Both the position numbers and the translations under genes were made by a program. A DNA stretch of 24,358 nucleotides from a virus: the IMG/VR virus record IMGVR_UViG_3300048104_000075, positions 1 through 24,358 of that record. One strand, given 5' to 3'. This document shows, one piece after another, positions 1-6,656 of the stretch. The notes beneath the pieces are model-generated. The model did not search any database and had not been told where the DNA came from. It saw only the letters and a list, made by a program, of their open reading frames with translations. How positions within the stretch are numbered: the stretch's first letter is position 1; the number at the start of each line of letters is the position of its first letter.

Positions 1-173
1 CTAAGGATATTTTCGCTACGACCAGTACGCATGACAACGTCTTCCATAACAGCTATCAATCTGTCAGAATTATCAATATTCAATCTGTTCTGGTCGTATT
101 GTCCCGATCTAACAGATGCCATTTTTTGGTCAACTGATTTTAAGTTGTCGGACACTTCTTTGAGAGTAGACAT
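1..173 (-). CDS. Partial coiled-coil-like protein, candidate tape measure or hub protein (N-terminus only)
   Basis: Only the first 57 residues are present; the gene runs off the left edge. The start ATG (171-173) is preceded on the coding strand by AAGGATAATAA, a good ribosome binding site, and lies three bases after the stop of the gp51-like reading frame. The visible peptide begins MSTLKEVSDNLKSVDQKM and is hydrophilic and probably helical, without a recognisable motif. In phages with tail-assembly chaperones made by frameshifting, the tape-measure gene directly follows them, and this gene sits in that place. In T4 the hub genes 27, 28 and 29 follow gene 51. The tape-measure idea rests on position only; another hub protein is equally possible. 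Confidence 0.5.
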   Translation of the reverse strand, partial: MSTLKEVSDNLKSVDQKMASVRSGQYDQNRLNIDNSDRLIAVMEDVVMRTGRSENIL

Positions 174-176
174 TTA

Positions 177-359
177 TTATCCTTGTTGTTTTGCCCTTTC
201 GTTTTTCTCTTTGATGTCTTCTATCAACATCATTAAGTAGATCTCTCTCTCCCACGGAATCATTGTTTCGACCTCTTCCAGTGAGTAATTAAAGTTGTTA
301 AGAAGCTGGAAGTTAACTTGATAGTAATTTGTCAAGTTATCATGAGAGAGATTTACTAA
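177..359 (-). CDS. gp51-like 60-residue reading frame, probable -1 frameshift extension of the gp26-like protein
   Basis: This open frame overlaps the end of the gp26-like gene and ends at TAA 177-179. Its peptide contains the motif MIPWEREIYLMMLIEDIKEK followed by a charged tail, which resembles the short gp51-type proteins annotated beside gp26 in marine T4-like phages (recalled, not searched). It has no ATG or GTG near its beginning: the first in-frame ATG falls in the middle of the conserved part, and only a TTG at about residue 9 could serve as an internal start. The frame is reached cleanly by a -1 shift at the T run 358-365, which would give a 295-residue fusion with gp26. A base lost from the homopolymer, or a TTG start, are the alternatives. 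Confidence 0.6.
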   Translation of the reverse strand, partial: LVNLSHDNLTNYYQVNFQLLNNFNYSLEEVETMIPWEREIYLMMLIEDIKEKNERAKQQG

Positions 360-367
360 AAAAAATC
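356..367 (-). other. Candidate programmed -1 ribosomal frameshift site (T TTT TTT)
   Basis: On the coding strand the gp26-like gene ends GAT TTT TTT TAG, an uninterrupted run of eight T. The last T of GAT plus two Phe codons forms the heptamer T TTT TTT, which fits the X XXY YYZ rule for -1 slippage, with the stop codon immediately behind it. After slippage reading continues TTA GTA AAT into the 60-residue gp51-like frame. No downstream stem-loop or pseudoknot was worked out. Confidence 0.55.
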
Positions 368-1063
368 ATCCATCCCCTTTAGTGTTCTTTCATTCGCATG
401 GCCACAAGACGTACATTCAAATTTAACATCTTGTGTTACGCTAGGAACCGAATTGATAAATTCAGATACTTTCGCAAACTGATCTGAAGTCATAGAGTCA
501 ATGAATTCTGACACGTCTTCTTTTGACTGATCATTCATAGAGATTCGTTCTTCGTCTGTCAACACTGCTTCCATACAAACGACTAATAACTCCCATAGAC
601 CCTCTGTCGTTGTTTCGGTAGACAACAATGAATCATTGTTCAAGAACTCTTCATATGATGGATAACGCATCTGTATAGAAACACTATCAGTAATTTCGAT
701 CAGATTATTTGTTGTCTCCCCACTCATCTTAATGTCATCAAGCTCAACCGAAACCTTATTTGCTTCACCGCATTCACTACAGGATACCTGAATATCTGCG
801 GATTCGCCTACCGACTTGGCACGAATTTTTGTAAATAGATAGTCTACATCGAATGTAGTCAATGTACCTTCCAAAGGTTCTTCAACACAAGCGTCGATAG
901 TTCGCAATATCGCACGTACCATATCTTTGCGCTCTTGTGTTTCATATGCAATCAGGAGGTTTTTCTGTTCCTTTACTAGGAAAGGTCTAAATGTAGTCTT
1001 CTGTCCTGTAGACGGTACTTCAATGCTATAACTTGGGTTTTCATTCAGTTTTGGTAATGCCAT
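356..1063 (-). CDS. 26: Baseplate hub assembly protein, gp26-like (T4_baseplate family)
   Basis: A 235-residue protein of the T4 gp26 type, needed to assemble the baseplate hub. The start MALPKLNENPSYSIEVPSTG, with RPFLVKEQKNLLIAYE soon after, is typical of this family in T4-like phages. Two CxxC pairs (C95/C98 in CSECG and C217/C220 in CTSCGHAN) could together bind zinc. T4 gp26 is 208 residues, so the length fits. The ATG at 1061-1063 is preceded by GGATAAATC, and the gene starts 20 bases after the tube-family gene ends, so it is probably co-transcribed from the promoter at 2325-2332. The 3' end carries a slippery T run, so a second, longer product fused to the gp51-like tail is likely. The family call is from sequence memory and context. 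Confidence 0.75.
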   Translation of the reverse strand: MALPKLNENPSYSIEVPSTGQKTTFRPFLVKEQKNLLIAYETQERKDMVRAILRTIDACVEEPLEGTLTTFDVDYLFTKIRAKSVGESADIQVSCSECGEANKVSVELDDIKMSGETTNNLIEITDSVSIQMRYPSYEEFLNNDSLLSTETTTEGLWELLVVCMEAVLTDEERISMNDQSKEDVSEFIDSMTSDQFAKVSEFINSVPSVTQDVKFECTSCGHANERTLKGMDDFF

Positions 1064-1083
1064 GATTTATCCTATAATGTATA

Positions 1084-1704
1084 TTAAATTAATCCACCTA
1101 GATTTATATTGATACTAGGATCAAACAACTCTCTTTCATCCTTGATTACTTCATAGTCGGTATATGAAAGTTGTACAGTACACTCGACCAATTGACCGTC
1201 ATTAGACAGTGGGATTGCTGCAATAGATGTTGGAAACGCCTCTATTAGTTTTACACTGTATATAGACTTATTTCCCACATCTAGATTTATATCAAATGGA
1301 CCTATATCGAATCCAAATCTTGCTAAAGGTTTTTGTAGTTGGCGAATGTTGACATCAAAGGTGTAGTTGTTCTTATAGTTAACCTCACCTCTTTTTATGT
1401 CGGTGTATATTAACTTGGTCCATTCATCAAAGTATCTACGGACACCATAGTCATTCAGCACATAGAAAGTCATCGTGACATCCTCTACACCAAATCCATT
1501 CACCACCTTCTCTTGAAATATACCGACTGTCCTATCCAGGCTCATCATTTGACGGCCAGGCAGACTTACCTCTTTACATAAGACATTAAGTGTGTCCGAT
1601 GAGGTATTCTTATCCAAGGTAGGTAGATTGACCGCGAACTGGTTCGCCATTGCGATACCATTCTTTGCTATCAGTTTACTTTTTAACTCTTCTATTCCTG
1701 CCAT
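1084..1704 (-). CDS. gp19-family tail tube or tube-initiator protein (gp54-like by position)
   Basis: A 206-residue protein related to the T4 tail-tube fold (gp19/gp54 group). Supporting features are an early segment FAVNLPTL, the LPGRQ motif near residue 50, the segment GVEDVTMTFYVLNDYGVRRYFDEW, typical of tube proteins, split here as VTMTFYVLND and VRRYFDEW, and a C-terminal strand VQLSYTDYEV. Tube proteins stack as hexamer rings inside the sheath; gp54 joins the tube to the baseplate on top of gp48. T4 gp19 is 163 residues and gp54 320, so length does not decide. The location between gp26 and gp4, with gp48 nearby, favours a baseplate-proximal role over the main tube protein, which usually lies beside the sheath gene. 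Start ATG 1702-1704 is two bases downstream of the preceding stop. Confidence 0.65.
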   Translation of the reverse strand: MAGIEELKSKLIAKNGIAMANQFAVNLPTLDKNTSSDTLNVLCKEVSLPGRQMMSLDRTVGIFQEKVVNGFGVEDVTMTFYVLNDYGVRRYFDEWTKLIYTDIKRGEVNYKNNYTFDVNIRQLQKPLARFGFDIGPFDINLDVGNKSIYSVKLIEAFPTSIAAIPLSNDGQLVECTVQLSYTDYEVIKDERELFDPSININLGGLI

Positions 1705-1706
1705 TT

Positions 1707-2297
1707 CTATTCGCCTATCATCTGTTTAGAGTCGTAGTAGACCTTCTTAGAGTTTGCCTTACGGAAGTCTGCGGTCGGTAGGAATGTAGCGATCTCCCAC
1801 TCTGGTGCAGGTACCATTGCGAACTTACTTTGTACGTGTTCATTCAAATAATGTTTGAAGCACGGTTTAAAGTACTTCAACTTACTTGTCTTGACCAACA
1901 ACTCATACGACATCTTGAATCGAGTAGAACTGTTGAACTTAGTATTCGTGGTGATATCCATCAACGCATCCAACATCTTCGCACGTAGGATAGGTGGAAG
2001 GTAGTGTAGGTTCAACCCATAGAACCCACCTTCTGCCGGACCTACTACGACGACTAATGGAAATGTGTCATAGTACGGTAATGTATCTTTATGTTTCGGA
2101 TCGTAGAAAAACATGTACATACTACCAACGATTTCTTGACCCGTTTGCTTCAACGGATCTTCTTTCATCAAGGCCTCGCGCTTGATACTGCGCATATTCT
2201 TGATCTTCTTACGAAACCATTCTCGCGATTCTTTGGTACGAGGAGTAATACCCGCACGGAACGCTTGTAGTTCTAATCGTTGAAATATGTTAGACAT
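1707..2297 (-). CDS. Conserved T4-like virion morphogenesis protein, possibly gp2-like DNA end protector
   Basis: A 196-residue protein with an N-terminal basic helix region (ITPRTKESREWFRKKIKNM) and a conserved core MYMFFYDPKHKDTLPYYDTF followed by GFYGLNLHYLPP and LKYFKPCFKHYLN. This pattern recurs in T4-like marine phages beside the head-completion gene. In T4 the neighbour of gene 4 is gene 2, whose product protects the DNA ends and closes the head, so a gp2-like role is suggested. T4 gp2 is longer (274 residues) and I cannot confirm homology by eye. The gene has its own late promoter 27 bases upstream, inside the end of the gp4 gene, and is followed after two bases by the tube-family gene. 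Confidence 0.5.
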   Translation of the reverse strand: MSNIFQRLELQAFRAGITPRTKESREWFRKKIKNMRSIKREALMKEDPLKQTGQEIVGSMYMFFYDPKHKDTLPYYDTFPLVVVVGPAEGGFYGLNLHYLPPILRAKMLDALMDITTNTKFNSSTRFKMSYELLVKTSKLKYFKPCFKHYLNEHVQSKFAMVPAPEWEIATFLPTADFRKANSKKVYYDSKQMIGE

Positions 2298-2324
2298 GTC
2301 GCTACCGTAAAAAATTCGTACTTC

Positions 2325-2332
2325 TATTTATA
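2325..2332 (-). promoter_or_regulatory. T4-type late promoter for the 196-residue gene, the tube-family gene and gp26
   Basis: The coding strand reads GTATAAATAG, containing the T4 late promoter core TATAAATA, 27 bases before the ATG at 2297. It overlaps the last codons of the gp4-like gene, so the stop TAA lies inside the promoter. T4 late promoters are read by host polymerase with the gp55 sigma factor and gp33/gp45; that this phage uses the same factors is inferred. Confidence 0.8.
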
Positions 2333-2846
2333 CCGATTTTTTCTTCTTTCTGAACGGCGGTAGTTTCTTTAGTGGTTTTTTAGTACGCATACGTTGGGTA
2401 GACTTGGGCATGATACCCATTGCGGTGAGTTCGTTCTCTGTCCATATCTCAAAGTGATACCCTCTATCCTTTGCGTATTCGGATGCTGCCTTCCACTTGG
2501 ATTGGTTCTTGACGTACGTCATACCCTCGTTCAATAGAGTGTGACGGGACTTTCCCTGCTTGCGTTCAGGACGTAGGGTCTGCTTATGGGGTTTGACCTC
2601 GACCAGTACAACACGTCCAGACTTGTACTTGATAACGAAGTCCATGAAGTATCGATGCGGCTTCTTATCAGTCTCACAGATGTAGGGGATTACCAACTCT
2701 TCGGACATCCATTGTACCACGTCCAGACTGTCATCACACCATTTCATAACGTGTCGTTCCCACCCCGAACGGTAGACGACATTGTCCACGTCCCCAGCAT
2801 ACTTCTCTGGGTTCTTTGGTTTGTATCTACCTTTATATGTCTTCAC
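2328..2846 (-). CDS. 4: Head completion protein, gp4-like PD-(D/E)XK nuclease fold
   Basis: A 172-residue protein matching the T4 head completion protein gp4 (gp50/65), which finishes the filled head before tail joining. It begins MKTYKGRYKPKNPEKYAGD, with YRSGWERHVMKW at residues 25-36. Candidate nuclease residues are E30, D69 (in RYFMDF) and E83-x-K85 (in LVEVKP), the layout of a PD-(D/E)XK or TnsA-N-like nuclease. The C-terminus is very basic (KKPLKKLPPFRKKKK), fitting contact with DNA. T4 gp4 is about 150 residues. The start ATG overlaps the 3' end of the methyltransferase gene by 14 bases, so the two are translated from one message. The actual role of the nuclease fold in virion assembly is not settled by the sequence. 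Confidence 0.8.
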   Translation of the reverse strand: MKTYKGRYKPKNPEKYAGDVDNVVYRSGWERHVMKWCDDSLDVVQWMSEELVIPYICETDKKPHRYFMDFVIKYKSGRVVLVEVKPHKQTLRPERKQGKSRHTLLNEGMTYVKNQSKWKAASEYAKDRGYHFEIWTENELTAMGIMPKSTQRMRTKKPLKKLPPFRKKKKSV

Positions 2847-3435
2847 GTTTTAATAACACCATGTGGTTCATACGATCGGTAGCAGGGTACACGAACTCAC
2901 GTGCTATTTCGTATGGGAAGTCTGGTTTGGATAGAAAGTGTTGTACCAATCTCTTTGGATTAGGTGAATCTATCTTCTCATCCATCGACAGTCGGCCGAC
3001 GTAGTCGTCGAATAGAATGTACTTAGGGCGTGATTGTTGACATAGGTTCAGGTCCCGTGACATACCATCGATGCTGTGGTCGCCATCAATGAATATCATA
3101 TCATAGTGGGACACCTTAGATGGGTCGATATCGTGTGAACTCATGTGAGTGAACTCGAACCTATCGGGGTACATATCAATGAGTTTATTAGCGTTGACCG
3201 CTGTATGGTCGTATTGGCATATATCAATCGAATGATATTTAAGCGAGGTATCGGTGTTTAGAAAAACGTATGCGCTGTGTCCGTAGTTGAATCCTATCTC
3301 CAAGATGTTTTTGGAACGAGTCATCTTCAATATTACATATACCATTCGGCAGGTCATGTCGTTTGGTATAACATGACCTTCTTCATAAGGCGGCCATCCA
3401 TCGGTAAGGAATTTGGTATCGTTTACTAAGTTCAT
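2833..3435 (-). CDS. Class I SAM-dependent methyltransferase (Methyltransf_24 type)
   Basis: A 200-residue Rossmann-fold methyltransferase. Motif I is ILEIGFNYGHSA (residues 44-55), the acidic end of strand 2 is D71 in YHSIDI, and a later strand and loop is DMIFIDGDHSIDG (112-124), characteristic of the Methyltransf_24 or CmcI-like group. S-adenosylmethionine would be the methyl donor. The substrate is unknown; sugars, small metabolites or proteins are possible. It is the first gene of the leftward late unit, 28 bases downstream of a late promoter, and overlaps the gp4 gene by 14 bases, so it is expressed with virion genes. T4 has no such gene here. It may modify a virion part or host surface molecule, but no sequence feature decides this. 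Confidence 0.75.
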   Translation of the reverse strand: MNLVNDTKFLTDGWPPYEEGHVIPNDMTCRMVYVILKMTRSKNILEIGFNYGHSAYVFLNTDTSLKYHSIDICQYDHTAVNANKLIDMYPDRFEFTHMSSHDIDPSKVSHYDMIFIDGDHSIDGMSRDLNLCQQSRPKYILFDDYVGRLSMDEKIDSPNPKRLVQHFLSKPDFPYEIAREFVYPATDRMNHMVLLKREDI

Positions 3436-3445
3436 TGTTTTTATG

Positions 3446-3453
3446 TATAAATA
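3446..3453 (+). promoter_or_regulatory. T4-type late promoter for the gp48-gp53-hub unit
   Basis: GTATAAATAG contains the perfect late core TATAAATA, 35 bases before the gp48 ATG. It probably drives the rightward run of genes with TAATG/ATGA overlaps up to 8706. It sits next to an oppositely directed late promoter at 3463-3470. Confidence 0.85.
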
Positions 3454-3462
3454 GTCAAACAG

Positions 3463-3470
3463 TATTTATA
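3463..3470 (-). promoter_or_regulatory. T4-type late promoter for the methyltransferase and gp4 unit
   Basis: The minus strand reads TTATAAATACT, with the late core TATAAATA 28 bases before the methyltransferase ATG at 3435. Only nine bases separate it from the plus-strand core at 3446-3453, and each promoter lies in the initial transcribed region of the other. Confidence 0.8.
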
Positions 3471-3487
3471 AACATAGGTTCACCCTC

Positions 3488-4618
3488 ATGGCTATACTAG
3501 AATTTTTGTCGGAAATATTCGATCTATCACCCGAAGAAAAAACCGAAGCAGAAAAGAAAGAAGAACAACCACAGAATGTTGCTGATAAAGCTCCATCTAA
3601 ATTAATATTTCCTGTCCATTCTCAAGACAGGTATGGCGCAAGCATATCCTTTAAAATATTTGAGATAGTCCCGCCGGGTCTTACTTCTAGCGCTGCAGAT
3701 GTTGCTTCTACTCTACAGGGAGATGAAGAATACAGAAAGTTATTAAATGAAGAAGACGAATTAAGGACTAAGAGAAAGGATGGGAAACTAACCGACGCTC
3801 AGTACGAAAGGAAGTCTAAAGAAAACAAGAAGGCTATTGATAACAGATTCGTTGAGAAAGGGGGTGAGTTATCCTTTACTAGTAGTGAAATGAGAGACAC
3901 CGATGAATCTGTAAAGTTATATCTACCTGTATCGCTGCAACAAACTGACGGTCTTAATTATGCAACACCTGAACTGGGTGCTATAGGTGCTGGACTTGCC
4001 CAACAATTCAGTGGAGGTAAAGGTATCCTAGGAGCTCTAGCAGATACCGCATCAAAAGGAATGACGGGAGTCATGGATTTTGCTATGGGTAACCTATCTG
4101 GTGCTCAGGCAGCACTTGCGATGAACAAGATGGCAACGAGAATAGGTAAGGCTGGCGGAGTTAGCGCAGAGGCGAATATGGCATCATCTCTAGTGGGTGG
4201 TGTAACCGTGAACCCTAACGTACGTGCATTATTCAAGGGTGTGAACATAAGAGAGTTTTCATTCGCATTCAAATTTATCGCAAAGAGTGCTGAAGAAGCA
4301 AAGGCGGTCAAGAAAATTATTCGAAGATTTCGTATGTATGCCTATCCGGAATCAATTGATGTTGGTGGTGTTAGTGCGGGTTATAAATTTCCACACATGT
4401 TTGAATTAGATATTATGTATCAACCGAAAGAAGGATCTCCGGTCCGTGTTGGTAATCGAATGAAAAAGTGCTACCTAAAGTCAATCGCTACTAACTACAA
4501 TGCCAGTAGTATGGCATTTCACCCCGACGGTCAACCTGTAGAAATCGACCTATCATTAAACTTCGTCGAAGAGAGAACACTGACCCGCGCAGATATTATG
4601 GAGGATGATGGATACTAA
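3488..4618 (+). CDS. 48: Baseplate tail tube cap protein, gp48-like
   Basis: A 376-residue protein of T4 gp48 type (364 residues in T4), which caps the hub-wedge disc and starts the tail tube. An acidic, Lys/Glu-rich N-terminus is followed by the segment FPVHSQDRYGASISFKIFEI. A low-complexity Ala/Gly-rich middle (about 165-235) leads to REFSFAFKFIAKSAEEAKAV and IIRRFRMYAYPE, then a C-terminal part ending VEIDLSLNFVEERTLTRADI, which resembles the end of gp48 and other tube-like proteins. The stop codon overlaps the next ATG by one base (TAATG), coupling translation to gp53. In T4 gp48 and gp54 also work in sequence; the likely gp54/gp19 partner lies on the other strand at 1084-1704. Confidence 0.75.
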   Translation: MAILEFLSEIFDLSPEEKTEAEKKEEQPQNVADKAPSKLIFPVHSQDRYGASISFKIFEIVPPGLTSSAADVASTLQGDEEYRKLLNEEDELRTKRKDGKLTDAQYERKSKENKKAIDNRFVEKGGELSFTSSEMRDTDESVKLYLPVSLQQTDGLNYATPELGAIGAGLAQQFSGGKGILGALADTASKGMTGVMDFAMGNLSGAQAALAMNKMATRIGKAGGVSAEANMASSLVGGVTVNPNVRALFKGVNIREFSFAFKFIAKSAEEAKAVKKIIRRFRMYAYPESIDVGGVSAGYKFPHMFELDIMYQPKEGSPVRVGNRMKKCYLKSIATNYNASSMAFHPDGQPVEIDLSLNFVEERTLTRADIMEDDGY

Positions 4619-5334
4619 TGTCATATTTTAAGAATTTCCCATTAAGTTTTTATTCCTTTGGCGACAGCGAAGAATCGGCTGTTGTCCAGAACATCGCAAC
4701 CTATGTCGATATACTAGATGACATTAAAGTTAATTCAGCGTTCTATCAGGACTATTATGTTCAAGGTGGAGAAAGGCCAGATCAGACCGCGTTTACTTTA
4801 TATAGAAATCCTCATATGCACTGGACATTCTATTTAATGAATGATAAGATACGTGAACAGGGTTGGCCTCTAGAATATAGAGGTGTTGTAGAAAAGGCAA
4901 AATCGGATTACTCGAACTTTACTATAACAACCACCGGACCTATACACGATGCATTTAATATAGGATCTACCATAACTGGGGGTGATAGTAACGCGACGGG
5001 TACTATTGTACATAAGAACTTGAACCTAGGTCAAATCGTAGTTAAGTTATCAAGTGCTTTAGAGTTCCATGTGGCTGAGGTTGCCATATGTGAGGGTGAT
5101 ATAGTTACTGTAACTGGGGCGTCCAAAGAGTATCTTGCAGCGAACCATTACGTACTTAATAATGAAAGAGTCGACCTTGATCTAAGTAATATGAGTGTGC
5201 CTTTAGGTGCAGTTCCAAAAACCAACCTAGATTTCTATGTTGAGGAAAATGATAAGTTGAAACAGATACGCGTTATTAAACCATCGTCTATCAACACTGT
5301 ACAAGCACTATTTAATGAAGCATTGAGATCGTAA
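4618..5334 (+). CDS. 53: Baseplate wedge protein gp53
   Basis: A 238-residue protein matching T4 gp53 (196 residues), which clamps adjacent wedges together. The opening MSYFKNFPLSFYSFGD, VVQNIATYVDILDDIKVNSA, and RPDQTAFTLYRNPHMHWTFY followed by LMNDKIREQGWPL are characteristic of the family. Compared with T4 there is an extra beta-rich piece at about residues 100-170 (GSTITGGDSNATGTIVHKNL), of a type often inserted in phage structural proteins. The C-terminus returns to the expected NDKLKQIRVIKPSSI segment. Start and stop each overlap a neighbour by one base, so gp48, gp53 and the hub protein are translationally coupled. Confidence 0.85.
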   Translation: MSYFKNFPLSFYSFGDSEESAVVQNIATYVDILDDIKVNSAFYQDYYVQGGERPDQTAFTLYRNPHMHWTFYLMNDKIREQGWPLEYRGVVEKAKSDYSNFTITTTGPIHDAFNIGSTITGGDSNATGTIVHKNLNLGQIVVKLSSALEFHVAEVAICEGDIVTVTGASKEYLAANHYVLNNERVDLDLSNMSVPLGAVPKTNLDFYVEENDKLKQIRVIKPSSINTVQALFNEALRS

Positions 5335-6656
5335 TGAGTGATAAAGCCCCAGCAGAACAGGACTTTTCTGATAATCTTTCAATACAACGTGTATTACTTG
5401 AAACTTCTGCTTCTAAACCAACTATTGAGATATCCAGTACAACTAGTGGGATAGACATTTTTGAACATCTCGATAAACCGTACCTAACCGCCGCTCTGGC
5501 ATACGTTGATCAAGAAGATATAATTGGATCATTAGATATTTCAGGTGGTGAGAAAATTACTATAGATCTGAAGAGTATGCAGAACAGTTCAACACGAGTT
5601 GTTTCCAAAACATTCTTTATTGATAAGATAGTCAGTGCTGATAAGACATCGGATAATGTAGAGATGTTCGTCTTTCATCTGATCGAAGATATCGGATACC
5701 TATCTAACCTACACAATTTGAATAGATCCATGAGTGGCAAGCCTAGTGCTATTATCTCGACTATATCTAACGAGTTCTTTTCAAAAGATATTAAGAGTTC
5801 ATCTACTGACTTTCAATCAATGAAGGTCATTGTACCTAACTTAACTCCGATAGAGGCTATGTGCTGGATTAAGAACCGAGCATCGACCAGTGACGGGTAT
5901 CCATTTTATTTGTACTCGACCTTAGTAGATAAAGAATTAAACTTCAATGATCTCCGAAGCATGATGACAGGAATAAAAATAAATCCAGATATGCCTTTCA
6001 CCTTTTCAGAAAGCGCATCTGGTAATGATGAACAACCTACAGTCGCTCGCAATAGAACAATAATGAGACATCAATCTAAGAACACCAACAATATATTTGG
6101 ATTGATTCGCGAAGGTATGGTAGGGTCCAAGTATTCTTATGTAGATGTAACTAAGAATAAGGTTGTAGACTTCGATTTTAATATCGATAATGAAGTCGTT
6201 AAGTTATTAAGACAAGATAAAATTGTTGATAAGGGTACTCCTATATTTGATAGTTCTAGGCTAGATGATACGAAGGGTGATATTACTAGCAGAAAGATCA
6301 CACAGATAGGCGGTACAAACGCATACGATACACAAAAGTCTTACATGGAAAGTGAAACCAGTGGACAGTATAAACTTAATATCGTCAATCGATCAATGGC
6401 GTATATGTTGACTAATAATAAGATAGACATAATCGTTGACGGTGTTGAATTCCTAGACGGAAACGCGAACAAGACTATCGGTAACAAGATCGATATACGG
6501 TTTTTACGTAATACCAACACTGAGCAAAAAGACAGAATATATGATAGAAAGAAGTCGGGTGATTTTTTAATCTTCGCATGTAAACATACAATATCCCCAA
6601 GAACATATACACTAACTCTATCTGCTATGAAACTATCTAATGGAGAATTGTTATGA
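5334..6656 (+). CDS. Baseplate hub protein, gp27-like
   Basis: A 440-residue protein just upstream of gp5. In T4 the gp27 trimer (391 residues) forms the cup that joins the gp5 spike to the tube, and tail phages generally place this gene before the spike gene. Supporting features are the N-terminal VLLETSASKPTIEISSTTSG, the segment VSKTFFIDKIVSADKTSDNV, then FVFHLIEDIGYLSNLHNLN and LTPIEAMCWIKNRAST, reminiscent of gp27 and gp44(Mu)-like hub domains, and a C-terminus GDFLIFACKHTISPRTYTLT. The region 230-330 is polar and loop-rich. It overlaps the gp5 gene by four bases (ATGA). Similarity to T4 gp27 is inferred from context and fold-type patterns and needs a profile search for proof. Confidence 0.65.
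   Translation: MSDKAPAEQDFSDNLSIQRVLLETSASKPTIEISSTTSGIDIFEHLDKPYLTAALAYVDQEDIIGSLDISGGEKITIDLKSMQNSSTRVVSKTFFIDKIVSADKTSDNVEMFVFHLIEDIGYLSNLHNLNRSMSGKPSAIISTISNEFFSKDIKSSSTDFQSMKVIVPNLTPIEAMCWIKNRASTSDGYPFYLYSTLVDKELNFNDLRSMMTGIKINPDMPFTFSESASGNDEQPTVARNRTIMRHQSKNTNNIFGLIREGMVGSKYSYVDVTKNKVVDFDFNIDNEVVKLLRQDKIVDKGTPIFDSSRLDDTKGDITSRKITQIGGTNAYDTQKSYMESETSGQYKLNIVNRSMAYMLTNNKIDIIVDGVEFLDGNANKTIGNKIDIRFLRNTNTEQKDRIYDRKKSGDFLIFACKHTISPRTYTLTLSAMKLSNGELL

Noticed and set aside
31-240. Plus-strand open frame near the left edge
   Set aside because: It is antisense to the end of the gp51-like frame and the start of the next minus-strand gene, both of which have family resemblance or a clear ribosome binding site.
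2328-2846. TnsA-like nuclease signature suggesting a transposon gene
   Set aside because: The protein matches phage head completion gp4 in size and start, lies among virion genes, and no other transposon gene or terminal repeats are seen.
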